Source of the DNA: Streptomyces sp. WP-1
GTDB taxonomy: Bacteria > Actinomycetota > Actinomycetes > Streptomycetales > Streptomycetaceae
Direction: 5' to 3'
Assembly (NCBI RefSeq): GCF_030450125.1
Contig: NZ_CP123923.1
Location: 6,271,501-6,335,500, forward strand
DNA: 64,000 bases
The notes under the pieces were generated by a model. That model saw nothing but the letters and a program-made list of their open reading frames with translations, did not search any database and was not told the origin of the DNA. This document shows, in pieces, positions 46,377 through 55,519 of this stretch. The translations under genes and the position numbers were made by a program. The first letter of the stretch is position 1; each line of letters starts with the position of its first letter.

Positions 46377-47378
46377 GTGCGCCGACGTTCGCTTCTTCTC
46401 GCCACCGTTCCCGCTGGACTGGTCACGCTCGCCGGGTGCGGCGGCAAGTCCGGTTCGAGTCAGGCAGGCGCGTCTCCGTCACCCTCGGCGCCGAGTGCGC
46501 CGCCGCCCAAGATCGTGGACGGTCCGCTGCCGGCGATCACGGCGGGTACGCGCTTCGGTGAGAAGCCGACGGTGGCGAAGGGCACGGGCGCGCCGTCGAA
46601 GAATCTGGCGGTGCGCACGGCGATCCCGGGGACGGGTCGTACGGTCGCGGAGAACGACTTCGTCCAGGCGAACTACCTGGGCCAGATCTGGGACACCGGC
46701 AAGGTGTTCGACAATTCGTACGACCGGCATGCGCCGCTGGTGATGCAGCTGGCGCAGGGCAGTCTGATCGACGGCTGGCGGTACGGCCTGGTCGGGAAGA
46801 AGACCGGCAGCCGGGTGGAGATCGCGGTGCCGCCGACCTGGGGCTACGGCAAGGCGGGCAATCCGCAGGCGGGGATCAAGGGGACGGACACGCTGGTCTT
46901 CGTCGTCGATGTGATCGATTCGTTCAACTCGAAGAGTTCGGCGCGGGGCAAGGCGGTTCCGCAGAACGATCCGGCGCTGCCGAAGGTCGCCACGGTCACC
47001 GACGGCACGGTTCCGGTGGTGAAGGTGCCGCACACGAGCGCGCCGGACAAGCTGGTGTCCACGTATGTGCTGGAGGGCGACGGTCCGGAGCTGAAGGCGG
47101 ATCAGACGGTGCTCTGCCAGTTCCAGGGGCTTGTGTGGGACGGCGGCAAGACGTTCCAGCGGACGTACGGTTCGGGGCGGTTGAGCCAGTTCTCGCTGTC
47201 GCAGATGCAGGAGACGGTCAAGGGGCTGGCGCAGGGGCTGGTCGGCAAGAAGGTGGGCAGCCGGGTGCTGGTGGTGGTGCCGCCGCAGCTGGGGTACGGC
47301 GACAATCCGCCGAGCGGCGGCCCGGTCGGCAAGGGGGCGACGCTGGTGTTCACGGTGGACATCCTGGCCGCGATGTAG
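46377..47378 (+). CDS. Two-domain FKBP-type peptidyl-prolyl isomerase lipoprotein
   Basis: The protein has 333 aa. The signal peptide ends in LAGC (Cys21 lipobox). Two FKBP domains follow (about 75-185 and 205-333), each with a WGYGKAGNPQAG- or LGYGDNPPSGG-type loop. The second ends LVFTVDILAAM. As an extracellular foldase it may act on Tat- or Sec-exported proteins. It lies upstream of a single-domain cytosolic FKBP, a pair probably made by duplication. The GTG start has no strong ribosome binding site nearby. Confidence 0.88.
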   Translation: MRRRSLLLATVPAGLVTLAGCGGKSGSSQAGASPSPSAPSAPPPKIVDGPLPAITAGTRFGEKPTVAKGTGAPSKNLAVRTAIPGTGRTVAENDFVQANYLGQIWDTGKVFDNSYDRHAPLVMQLAQGSLIDGWRYGLVGKKTGSRVEIAVPPTWGYGKAGNPQAGIKGTDTLVFVVDVIDSFNSKSSARGKAVPQNDPALPKVATVTDGTVPVVKVPHTSAPDKLVSTYVLEGDGPELKADQTVLCQFQGLVWDGGKTFQRTYGSGRLSQFSLSQMQETVKGLAQGLVGKKVGSRVLVVVPPQLGYGDNPPSGGPVGKGATLVFTVDILAAM

Positions 47379-47460
47379 GGGGTGTCCGTGTGGGGCGGTG
47401 GGGGTGCGGGGATGAAAGACTGTCCGTGTTTCGTGTCGTACCTACGCAGGAGCTTTTGAC

Positions 47461-47832
47461 GTGAACATCGAGAAGCCCGAGATCGACTTCCCCGAGGGCG
47501 AGGCCCCGAAGGACCTTGAGATCAAGGACATCTGGGAGGGCGACGGGCCGGTCGCGCAGGCGGGTCAGAACGTGACCGTGCACTACGTCGGTGTCGCCTT
47601 CAGCACCGGTGAGGAGTTCGACGCCAGCTGGAACCGCGGCACCCCGTTCCGCTTCCCGCTGGGTGGCGGCCGCGTCATCGCGGGCTGGGACCGCGGTGTG
47701 CAGGGCATGAAGGTCGGTGGCCGCCGCCAGCTGACCATTCCGGCCCACCTCGCCTACGGCGACCAGAGCCCGACCCCGGCGATCAAGCCGGGCGAGACGC
47801 TGATCTTCGTGGTGGACCTGCTCGCGGTCTGA
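47461..47832 (+). CDS. Cytosolic FKBP-type peptidyl-prolyl isomerase
   Basis: The protein has 123 aa with a single FKBP domain. DASWNRGTPFRFPLGGGRVIAGWD forms the active-site pocket, and LAYGDQSPTPAIKPGETLIFVVDLL is the C-terminal hallmark. It has no signal peptide. It lies 82 nt after the lipoprotein FKBP, with an AGGAG ribosome binding site, and is followed by a terminator. It would catalyse cis-trans isomerisation of X-Pro bonds in the cytosol. Confidence 0.95.
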   Translation: MNIEKPEIDFPEGEAPKDLEIKDIWEGDGPVAQAGQNVTVHYVGVAFSTGEEFDASWNRGTPFRFPLGGGRVIAGWDRGVQGMKVGGRRQLTIPAHLAYGDQSPTPAIKPGETLIFVVDLLAV

Positions 47833-47878
47833 GCCGTACCCGAGCCATCGGCCGTTTCCGACCGGATCCGACCGTCTG

Positions 47879-47906
47879 GGGCCCATGCCTGTCCGGGCAT
47901 GGGCCC
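47879..47906 (+). terminator. Terminator after the cytosolic FKBP gene
   Basis: GGGCCCATGCC pairs with GGCATGGGCCC around a 6-nt loop, followed by TCGGCTTTTG, a classic intrinsic terminator. Confidence 0.85.
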
Positions 47907-47980
47907 TCGGCTTTTGTCCCCGCGCCCGGGAGCGGTACGGTCGACGGTCGGAAGCACAAAACAGAAGGCGAAGGGCGTCG

Positions 47981-48958
47981 ATGGCCATTGCCAAGGCCGA
48001 GCGGCTGATGAACCTCGCGCTGTGCCTGCTCGGCGCACGGCGGCCGCTCAGCAAGCGCGAGCTGCGCGACTCCATCGAGGCGTATGTCGAATCCGTGCGC
48101 CCCGAGAAGGGCGGCAGCGGCAGCGACGACTCCTTCAACCGGATGTTCGAGCGCGACAAGGACGATCTGCGCGAGCTGGGCCTGGTGATCGAGACCGTCG
48201 AGAACCTCGACGGCGAGGTCGGCTATCTCGCCCGCCGCGACAGCAACCGGCTGCCGCCCATCACGCTGGACGCCGAGGAGGCCGCCGCGCTGGGCCTGGC
48301 CGCCAAGGTCTGGCAGCAGGCCCGGCTCGCCGGTGCCGCCAGCGGCGCCCTGCAGAAGCTGCGCGCGGCCGGGCTGCCCGAGGAGGTCGACCCGTACGAG
48401 GGGCATGCCGCGCTGGAGCCGCGCATCCCGGTGCACGAGGCCGCTTTCGAGCCGCTGATGCTGGCCTGCCGCGACCGCCGCCCGGTCCTGTTCGACTACC
48501 GCAAGGCCTCCGCCGCCCACCCCGAGCCCCGGCATGTCGAGCCGTGGGCGCTGGAGTGCTGGCGCGGCCACTGGTACCTGGCCGGCTTCGACCGGGACCG
48601 GGGCGCCGAGCGCGTCTTCCGGCTGTCCCGGATCACCGGCAAGGTCCGCTCGCGCGGTACGGGCTTCACCGTGCCCGTGCCCGACGTGGTGACCGTGCGC
48701 GAGACCGTGGCGGGCTGGGCCGGTGAGACGGCCGACCGCTCGGCGCTGATCCGGCTGCGCTCCGGTGCCGGGTACCCGCTGCGGGCGAAGGCCGCGAAGG
48801 TGCGGGAACTCGGTGACGGCTGGGACGAGTTGGAGATTCCGTACGGCCATGGCCTGGACGCCTGGCTGGTGGAGTTCGGGCCCGATGTGGTGGTCGTGGA
48901 GCCGGCCGAGCTGCGGGCCGATGTGGTGGACCGGCTGCGCGCCGTGGCCAAGGGCTGA
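47981..48958 (+). CDS. pafB: PafB, WYL-domain regulator
   Basis: The protein has 325 aa. The N-terminal winged HTH (RLMNLALCLLGARRPLSKRELRD) precedes a WYL-family domain with VLFDYRK and PWALECWRGHWYLAGFD, and the WCX end. PafB and PafC together activate LexA-independent DNA-damage genes. pafC follows 14 nt later. It lies downstream of pafA and the FKBP genes, the usual actinobacterial neighbourhood. Confidence 0.94.
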   Translation: MAIAKAERLMNLALCLLGARRPLSKRELRDSIEAYVESVRPEKGGSGSDDSFNRMFERDKDDLRELGLVIETVENLDGEVGYLARRDSNRLPPITLDAEEAAALGLAAKVWQQARLAGAASGALQKLRAAGLPEEVDPYEGHAALEPRIPVHEAAFEPLMLACRDRRPVLFDYRKASAAHPEPRHVEPWALECWRGHWYLAGFDRDRGAERVFRLSRITGKVRSRGTGFTVPVPDVVTVRETVAGWAGETADRSALIRLRSGAGYPLRAKAAKVRELGDGWDELEIPYGHGLDAWLVEFGPDVVVVEPAELRADVVDRLRAVAKG

Positions 48959-48972
48959 GGGGGAGCAGGACT

Positions 48973-49992
48973 GTGGCAGGCAAACCGGCCAGGGCCGTCA
49001 ACGCCATCGACCAGACCCGGCGGATGCTCTCCCTGGTGACCTATCTGCGCGAGCGGCCCGGCGCCCGGATCGCGGACGTGGCCCGCGCCTTCGGGATCAC
49101 CGAGGACGAGCTGGTCGCCGACCTCGATCTGCTGCCGATGTGCGGGACCAGCTTCCGCGGCGGCGATCTGCTGGACATCGACACCGACGGCGAGCGGATC
49201 TGGTGGCACAACCCGGCCGCGCTCGGCGAGGAGGCCGCGGAGCCGCTGCGGCTGGCCGCCGACGAGGCCACCGCCCTGCTGGTGGCCGCCCGCGCGGTGG
49301 CCACGCTGCCGGGGCTGCGCGAGGGCGACCGCCAGGCGCTGCTGCGCGCCACCGCCAAGGTGGAGACGGCGGCGGGCGAGGCCGCGGGCGCCAGCTCCCG
49401 GCTGTCGGTGACCTTCGAGTCGGAGGGCGGCGTCTTCGCGGACGTGGACCGTGCCATCTCCGAGCGCCGCCGGCTGTGGATCCGCTACTACTCCCCGGCC
49501 CGCGACGAGGTCACCGAGCGCGAGATCGACCCGATCCGCCTGGTCAGCGTCGGCCACACCTATGTCGAGGCGTGGTGCCGGCGCTCCGAGGCCCGGCGCA
49601 CCTTCCGGCTCGACCGGGTCGCCGAGATCCGCGTCCTGGACGAGCCGTCCGCGCCGCCCGAGGTGGAGCTGCGCGATCTGTCCGAGGCGCTGGTCCAGCC
49701 CGCCGCCGAGGACCCCGAGGTGGTCATCGAGGTCGGGCCCGGCGGCCGCTGGGTCGCCGAGTACTACCCGCACGACAGCGCCGAGGAGCTGTCCGACGGC
49801 GGGCTGCGCATCACCCTGCGCACCCCCGAACCGGCCTCCCTGCGCCGCCTGGCGCTGCGCCTGGGCCGCGACGGCCGGATCGTCTCCCCGCCCGAGCTGG
49901 CCGACAGCGCCCGCCGCGCGGCCGCCGAGGCGCTGGCGGCGTACGACGTCCCGCACGGACCGGCGCCGGAAGCCGCCGGGGCGCGCGGATGA
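48973..49992 (+). CDS. pafC: PafC, WYL-domain regulator
   Basis: The protein has 339 aa from GTG 48973, with GGGAGCAGGA upstream. The N-terminal HTH (RMLSLVTYLRERPGARIADVARAFG) is followed by a WYL domain (RLWIRYYSPARDEVTEREIDPIRL) and a WCX-type end. It forms a heterodimer with PafB; the 14-nt spacing suggests co-translation. A GC-rich stretch of about 210 nt with repeated GGTCCGG/GGTCGG follows. Confidence 0.93.
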   Translation: MAGKPARAVNAIDQTRRMLSLVTYLRERPGARIADVARAFGITEDELVADLDLLPMCGTSFRGGDLLDIDTDGERIWWHNPAALGEEAAEPLRLAADEATALLVAARAVATLPGLREGDRQALLRATAKVETAAGEAAGASSRLSVTFESEGGVFADVDRAISERRRLWIRYYSPARDEVTEREIDPIRLVSVGHTYVEAWCRRSEARRTFRLDRVAEIRVLDEPSAPPEVELRDLSEALVQPAAEDPEVVIEVGPGGRWVAEYYPHDSAEELSDGGLRITLRTPEPASLRRLALRLGRDGRIVSPPELADSARRAAAEALAAYDVPHGPAPEAAGARG

Positions 49993-50203
49993 GCCGCGGG
50001 GCGGCGGGGCCCGCCTGTTCCTTAGGGCGTGTCCACCGTGACCGTGCCCGCTGCGCGCGGCCGGGGCGCCCGGACGGCGGGCGAGCGGCGGTCCGGTCGG
50101 TGGTCCGGGCGTCCGGCCCGCCGGTGGACCGGCCCGCGGGCCGGTCGGCGGGTCGGCTGAGGGACCGGTCGGTGGTCCGGCCGGCGAAAGAGGAGTGACG
50201 GCT

Positions 50204-50497
50204 GTGAACGAGACCGCGGTGTCCGAGGCGAGCGGGATGACGGTGGCGACCGCGTTCGCGGGGATGCGGGGCGTGGTCCCCGTGGTGTTCAGGGCGGGCT
50301 GCCCGGACTGCCGGGGCCGCTTCGAGCTGTCCGCGAGCGCGCTGCGGCTGGCCATCGGGGCCAGCGACCGGACCACGTTCTACTCCTTCACCTGCCCCGA
50401 CTGCGGTGCCTCGGTCCGCAAGCCGGCCGGGGAGCGCATCGTGGAGCTGCTCACGGACGGCGGGGTGCGGACCCTGCGGCTCCACTCGACGGTGTAG
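50204..50497 (+). CDS. Zinc-ribbon-like small protein
   Basis: The protein has 97 aa from GTG 50204, 8 nt after AGGAG; a GTG at 50195 is possible. Two CxxC pairs, CPDC at about 33-36 and CPDC at about 66-69, would hold one zinc. The C-terminus VRTLRLHSTV is basic. It may bind nucleic acid or protein; function is unknown. Small proteins of this sort occur between pafC and tatA in related genomes (recalled). Confidence 0.75.
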   Translation: MNETAVSEASGMTVATAFAGMRGVVPVVFRAGCPDCRGRFELSASALRLAIGASDRTTFYSFTCPDCGASVRKPAGERIVELLTDGGVRTLRLHSTV

Positions 50498-50561
50498 CCG
50501 GTGGCCGCCCCCGGTGCGGCCGGGTGCGGGGCGGCCCGCCGGACGGTCTAGGCTCGGCCTC

Positions 50562-50756
50562 ATGTTCTGGCCGATGTTCGCGGTAGCCATGGGGTTCCTG
50601 GGCCTCGCCGTCCTGGGAGTCCTCGCCGTCCGGGTGTTCGTGGAGGCGCGCCGCCTCGGGCGGCAGGTCGCGGACTCCGCGCGGCGCATCAACCGGGCGG
50701 CCGAGGACCTGGAACGGTCGGCGGTGAGCGTGGCCCGGGCGGTGGACGCCCTGTGA
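50562..50756 (+). CDS. Small membrane protein
   Basis: The protein has 64 aa from ATG 50562. One N-terminal transmembrane segment (MFWPMFAVAMGFLGLAVLGV) precedes a charged amphipathic helix with heptad-like Ala/Leu pattern. TAGGCT (50549-50554) ends 8 nt before the ATG with no ribosome binding site, so the mRNA is probably leaderless. Its form is like TatA/TatB, but without the conserved FG-hinge; a role near the Tat genes is only a guess. Confidence 0.65.
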   Translation: MFWPMFAVAMGFLGLAVLGVLAVRVFVEARRLGRQVADSARRINRAAEDLERSAVSVARAVDAL

Positions 50757-50989
50757 TGTCGTCTTGTGATGCGCTTTGGGTCACTTCGCCCTGTCACCTT
50801 GCCGCTTCCGCCAGGTACGCTGCTGGTCGCGGCCCGGAGATCGAGGCGCGGTCCGCAGAGCTGGAGTACGCACGGGGTGTGTCCGACGTTCACCCCCGGG
50901 CGATACGATCGCTGCCGGCACGATGGTCGGACACCTGTCCGATCGGTCGGACAAGCCGTCGCCCCGCCTCAGTGAGAAGGTGAAGACTT

Positions 50990-51277
50990 ATGTTCCGCAA
51001 CGCACTTGAGCCGTGGCACCTGGTGCTTCTGGTGCTGGTCATCGTCCTCGTGTTCGGTTCCAAGAAGCTCCCGGACATGGCCCGTTCCCTCGGCAAGTCC
51101 GCTCGCATCCTGAAGAGCGAGGCCAAGGCGATGAAGGACGACGGTGGCAAGCAGAACGCCGCCTCCGCCCCGTCCGCCGAGGAGCCGGCCCCCGCGCAGC
51201 GCACGATCCAGGCCGCGCCCGGCGATGTGACCAGCTCCCGCCCGGTCAACGAGCCGACCGACTCCACCCAGCGCTGA
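50990..51277 (+). CDS. tatA: Twin-arginine translocase subunit TatA
   Basis: The protein has 95 aa. The N-terminal helix [12 protein letters not shown] with hinge [15 protein letters not shown] is the TatA/B signature, followed by an amphipathic helix and a disordered Ala/Pro-rich tail. It oligomerises to form the translocation passage for folded Tat substrates. tatC follows 47 nt later. tatB is not in this window. Confidence 0.95.
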   Translation: MFRNALEPWHLVLLVLVIVLVFGSKKLPDMARSLGKSARILKSEAKAMKDDGGKQNAASAPSAEEPAPAQRTIQAAPGDVTSSRPVNEPTDSTQR

Positions 51278-51324
51278 CGCGAGGACCGGGGGTCCCGGTC
51301 CGCTGCACGAGATGAGGATGTGGG

Positions 51325-52266
51325 TTGCCCAAGTCCGCCCGCACGGAGAGGGACCCCGAGGGGCGCATGCCGCTCGGGGATCACTTGCGTGAGCTGCGCA
51401 ACCGGCTCACCAAGGGTGTCCTGGCGATCGTCGTCGTCACGATCGTCTCCGCCTTCTTCTACAAGGACATCATCGACATCATCACCGCGCCGCTGCTGCG
51501 TTCGGTGGGCTGCCACCAGTCCTTCGGTGAGCTGTCGCAGGCCAGCAAGGACACCCACTGCGCGCACATCACGATCGGCGACCTGCTGGGCCCGTTCACG
51601 CTGGCCCTGAAGGCGTCGCTGACCGCCGGTGTGGTGCTGGCCTCCCCGGTCTGGCTCTACCAGCTGTGGGCGTTCGTCGCGCCCGGCCTGCACCGCCACG
51701 AGAAGAAGTACGCGTACGCGTTCGTCGGCTTCGGCGTGCCGCTGTTCCTCGGCGGCGGCTTCCTCGCGTACCACGTGCTGCCCATCACGGCGAAGGTGAT
51801 GATCGACCTCACCCCGTCCGGGGTGGAGAACCTGCTGTCGCTGGACAAGCTGCTCGACCTGGTCACGCGCATGGTGGTGGTCTTCGGACTCGCCTTCGAG
51901 ATGCCGCTGCTGCTGGTCATGCTCAACCTGACGGGCATCCTGACCGGCAAGCGCATGCTCGGCTGGTGGCGGGCCATGGTCGTCGGCATCGCCGCCTTCG
52001 CGGCGGTGGCCACGCCCGGCGCGGACCCCATGTCGATGCTGGCGCTGGCGGCGCCGATCTGGGCGCTCTTCTTCATCGCGGTGGCCTTCTCGCTGCTCAA
52101 CGACCGGCGCCGGGCCCGCCGCGCGGACGACGGACTGTCGGACGACGAGGCCTCCGAGCTGGACCTCACGCCCGAGGCGGTCGGCGAGGTGGAGTCCGTG
52201 AGCGCGAGCTCCGCCCCCGAGCTGCCGGCCAAGGACCACGTCAACGGCTACGACGATGTGACCTGA
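51325..52266 (+). CDS. tatC: Twin-arginine translocase subunit TatC
   Basis: The protein has 313 aa. The N-terminal MPLGDHLRELRNRL, with the conserved Glu and Arg, recognises twin-arginine signals; six transmembrane helices follow. The C-terminal cytosolic tail is acidic. TTG 51325 follows GAGGATGTGGG; ATG 51367 would drop the first 14 residues and is a real alternative. It works with TatA. Confidence 0.94.
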   Translation: MPKSARTERDPEGRMPLGDHLRELRNRLTKGVLAIVVVTIVSAFFYKDIIDIITAPLLRSVGCHQSFGELSQASKDTHCAHITIGDLLGPFTLALKASLTAGVVLASPVWLYQLWAFVAPGLHRHEKKYAYAFVGFGVPLFLGGGFLAYHVLPITAKVMIDLTPSGVENLLSLDKLLDLVTRMVVVFGLAFEMPLLLVMLNLTGILTGKRMLGWWRAMVVGIAAFAAVATPGADPMSMLALAAPIWALFFIAVAFSLLNDRRRARRADDGLSDDEASELDLTPEAVGEVESVSASSAPELPAKDHVNGYDDVT

Positions 52267-52397
52267 CCCACATCGCGGGGCGAGGCGTAGTGCCCCCGGA
52301 CCGGGTTCTCCCGGGCCGGGGGCATTTCTCCGCTCAGCGCACGTTCCGGATAATGATCGTCCTGTTGTCGGTGGGGCCCGGTACGCTCGAAAGCACG

Positions 52398-55205
52398 ATG
52401 ACAGAGGACCTCTCACCGGCCGAGCGGTACGCGGCGGCCCGCCAGCGGGCAGCCGAGCAGGCCACCGCGCTCGCATCCTTCCGCGAGATGTACGACTTCG
52501 GCCTCGACCCCTTCCAGATCGAGGCCTGCCAGGCACTCGAAGCCGGCAAGGGCGTGCTGGTCGCCGCCCCCACCGGCTCGGGCAAGACGATCGTGGGCGA
52601 GTTCGCCGTCCACCTCGCCCTGCTCCAGGGCAAGAAGTGCTTCTACACGACACCCATCAAGGCGTTGTCCAACCAGAAGTACGCCGACCTGTGCCGCCGC
52701 TACGGCGCGGACAAGGTCGGCCTCCTCACCGGCGACAACAGCGTGAACTCCGAGGCACCGGTGGTCGTGATGACCACCGAGGTGCTCAGGAACATGCTGT
52801 ACGCGGGCTCCCAGACCCTGCTGGGCCTCGGCCATGTGGTCATGGACGAGGTGCACTACCTCTCCGACCGCTTCCGCGGCGCCGTCTGGGAGGAGGTGAT
52901 CATCCATCTGCCCGCCTCCGTGACCCTGGTCTCGCTGTCGGCGACCGTGTCGAACGCGGAGGAGTTCGGCGACTGGCTGGACACCGTCCGCGGCGACACC
53001 GAGGTGATCGTCTCCGAGCACCGGCCCGTGCCGCTGTTCCAGCATGTGCTGGCCGGGCGGCGGATGTACGACCTGTTCGAGGAGGGCGAGGGCCACAAGA
53101 AGGCCGTCAACCCCGACCTGGCGCGCCTCGCGCGGATGGAGGCGACCCGGCCGTCGTACCAGGACCGCCGCCGCGGGCGGTCGATGCGGGAGGCCGACCG
53201 GGAGCGGGAGCGCCGCCAGCGTTCACGGGCGTGGACGCCGGGCCGCCCCGAGGTCATCGAGCGCCTGGACGCCGAGGGCCTGCTGCCGGCCATCACCTTC
53301 ATCTTCAGCCGCGCCGGCTGCGAGGCCGCCGTACAGCAGTGCCTGTACGCGGGGCTCAGGCTGAACGACGAGGAGGCGCGGGAGCGGGTCAGGGCCCTGG
53401 TCGAGGAGCGCACCGCCCATATCGCCTCGGAGGATCTGCACGTCCTCGGGTACTACGAGTGGCTGGAGGGCCTGGAGCGGGGCATCGCCGCCCATCACGC
53501 GGGCATGCTGCCGACCTTCAAGGAGGTCGTGGAGGAGCTGTTCGTGCGCGGCCTGGTCAAGGCCGTGTTCGCGACCGAGACCCTCGCGCTCGGCATCAAC
53601 ATGCCCGCCCGCTCGGTGGTGCTGGAGAAGCTCGTCAAGTGGAACGGCGAGCAGCACGCCGACATCACGCCGGGCGAGTACACCCAGCTGACGGGCCGTG
53701 CGGGCCGGCGGGGCATCGACGTCGAGGGCCACGCCGTGGTGCTCTGGCAGCGGGGGATGAGCCCCGAGCATCTGGCCGGTCTGGCGGGTACCCGTACGTA
53801 TCCGCTGCGCTCCAGCTTCCGGCCGTCGTACAACATGGCGGTCAACCTGGTCGAGCAGTTCGGTCGGCACCGTTCGCGCGAGCTGCTGGAGACGTCGTTC
53901 GCGCAGTTCCAGGCGGACCGCTCGGTCGTCGGGATCTCCCGGCAGGTGCAGCGCAACGAGGAGGGGCTGGCCGGTTACCAGGCCTCCATGACCTGCCACC
54001 TCGGCGACTTCGAGGAGTACGCGCGGCTGCGGCGCGAGCTGAAGGACCGGGAGACGGAGCTGGCCCGGCAGGGCGCCCACCTGCGGCGGTCCGAGGCGGC
54101 CGCGTCGCTGGAGAAGCTGAGGCCGGGCGATGTCATCCATGTGCCCACGGGCAAGTACGCGGGGCTCGCCCTGGTGCTGGACCCGGGTCTGCCCGCCGGG
54201 CGTTCCCACGGGCATCGCGGCTACGACCACCAGGACGGGCCGCGCCCGCTGGTGCTGACGGCCGAGCGGCAGGTCAAGCGGCTGGCGTCGATGGACTTCC
54301 CGGTGCCGGTGGAGGCGCTGGACCGGATGCGGATCCCGAAGACGTTCAACCCGCGCTCGCCGCAGTCGCGCCGGGACCTGGCGTCCGCGCTGCGCTCCAA
54401 GGCCGGGCACATCCCGCCGGAGCGGGCCCGCAAGAAGCGCTCCCAGGCCGCCGACGACCGGGAGATCGCCCGGCTGCGCACCGCCCTGCGCGCGCACCCC
54501 TGCCATGGCTGCGACGACCGCGAGGACCACGCCCGCTGGGCCGAGCGCTACCACCGGCTGCTGCGCGACACCTCGCAGCTGGAGCGCCGGATCGAGGGCC
54601 GTACGAACACCATCGCGCGGACCTTCGACCGGATCGTCGCCCTGCTGACCGAGCTGGACTATCTGCGGGGCGACGAGGTCACTGAGCACGGCCGGCGGCT
54701 CGCCCGGCTCTACGGCGAACTGGACCTGCTGGCCAGCGAATGCCTGCGCGAGGGCGTCTGGGAGGACCTCGCGCCCGCCGAACTCGCCGCGTGCGTCTCG
54801 GCGTTGGTGTACGAGGCACGGCTCAGCGACGACGCGACGGCGCCCAAGGTGCCCTCCGGCAAGGCGAAGGCCGCGCTGGGGGAGATGGTGCGCATCTGGG
54901 GCCGGCTGGACGGTCTGGAGGAGGACTTCCGGATCAGCCAGACCGAGGGCGTGGGCCAGCGCGAGCCCGATCTCGGTTTCGCCTGGGCCGCCTACATGTG
55001 GGCGTCGGGCAAGGGCCTGGACGAGGTGCTGCGCGAGGCGGAGATGCCCGCGGGCGACTTCGTGCGCTGGTGCAAGCAGGTGATCGATGTGCTGGGGCAG
55101 ATCTCGGCGGCGGCGCCCCGCGAGGGCTCGACCGTGGCGAAGGCCGCGCGCAAGGCCGTCGATCAGCTGCTGCGGGGTGTGGTGGCCTACTCGTCGGTCG
55201 GCTGA
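52398..55205 (+). CDS. Ski2-like DEVH-box RNA helicase
   Basis: The protein has 935 aa. Walker A APTGSGKT is near residue 55-62, DEVH near 150, SAT in VSLSAT near 183, QLTGRAGRRG near 435. A long C-terminal part with a charged linker and a helical bundle follows, as in Mtr4/Ski2 and the mycobacterial HelY family. It probably unwinds RNA for decay or processing. It lies 131 nt after tatC. The UUCG-loop terminator ends the gene. Confidence 0.93.
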   Translation: MTEDLSPAERYAAARQRAAEQATALASFREMYDFGLDPFQIEACQALEAGKGVLVAAPTGSGKTIVGEFAVHLALLQGKKCFYTTPIKALSNQKYADLCRRYGADKVGLLTGDNSVNSEAPVVVMTTEVLRNMLYAGSQTLLGLGHVVMDEVHYLSDRFRGAVWEEVIIHLPASVTLVSLSATVSNAEEFGDWLDTVRGDTEVIVSEHRPVPLFQHVLAGRRMYDLFEEGEGHKKAVNPDLARLARMEATRPSYQDRRRGRSMREADRERERRQRSRAWTPGRPEVIERLDAEGLLPAITFIFSRAGCEAAVQQCLYAGLRLNDEEARERVRALVEERTAHIASEDLHVLGYYEWLEGLERGIAAHHAGMLPTFKEVVEELFVRGLVKAVFATETLALGINMPARSVVLEKLVKWNGEQHADITPGEYTQLTGRAGRRGIDVEGHAVVLWQRGMSPEHLAGLAGTRTYPLRSSFRPSYNMAVNLVEQFGRHRSRELLETSFAQFQADRSVVGISRQVQRNEEGLAGYQASMTCHLGDFEEYARLRRELKDRETELARQGAHLRRSEAAASLEKLRPGDVIHVPTGKYAGLALVLDPGLPAGRSHGHRGYDHQDGPRPLVLTAERQVKRLASMDFPVPVEALDRMRIPKTFNPRSPQSRRDLASALRSKAGHIPPERARKKRSQAADDREIARLRTALRAHPCHGCDDREDHARWAERYHRLLRDTSQLERRIEGRTNTIARTFDRIVALLTELDYLRGDEVTEHGRRLARLYGELDLLASECLREGVWEDLAPAELAACVSALVYEARLSDDATAPKVPSGKAKAALGEMVRIWGRLDGLEEDFRISQTEGVGQREPDLGFAWAAYMWASGKGLDEVLREAEMPAGDFVRWCKQVIDVLGQISAAAPREGSTVAKAARKAVDQLLRGVVAYSSVG

Positions 55206-55222
55206 CCGGCAGCTCGGCGATG

Positions 55223-55250
55223 ACCGGCTCACCCTTCGGGGTGAGCCGGT
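55223..55250 (+). terminator. Terminator with UUCG tetraloop after the helicase gene
   Basis: ACCGGCTCACCC pairs with GGGTGAGCCGGT (12 bp) around TTCG and is followed by TTTTCG. The rest of the gap to rarA (55251-55519) holds no gene; a 12-nt palindrome (CGAACGTGTTCG) is at 55275. Confidence 0.93.
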
Positions 55251-55519
55251 TTTCGTATGCCCGTACACCCTGACCGAACGTGTTCGAACGGAAGCTCAGC
55301 GTGCAAATGGGGTCGAGAGTACTCCTGGTGCCGGGGGATTTCAGGCGGTCGCTGAATATGACACGGCGATGATCCGGTCGGACTAAGCTCGCCCGCGGCG
55401 CACCAAGTTGAGGTAATTCGCGCGCCTGTTCCCAAACATGCCGAAGATCCGGTCTGTGCCATGAATCTTCCCCCCGAAAACTCTTCCGACACCCAGCCGA
55501 TCCGTCCCAGAAGGCATCC

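Noticed and set aside
55275..55286. Palindrome CGAACGTGTTCG upstream of rarA as a LexA (SOS) box
   Set aside because: The actinobacterial box needs a 4-nt spacer between GAAC and GTTC, and here only 2 nt separate them.
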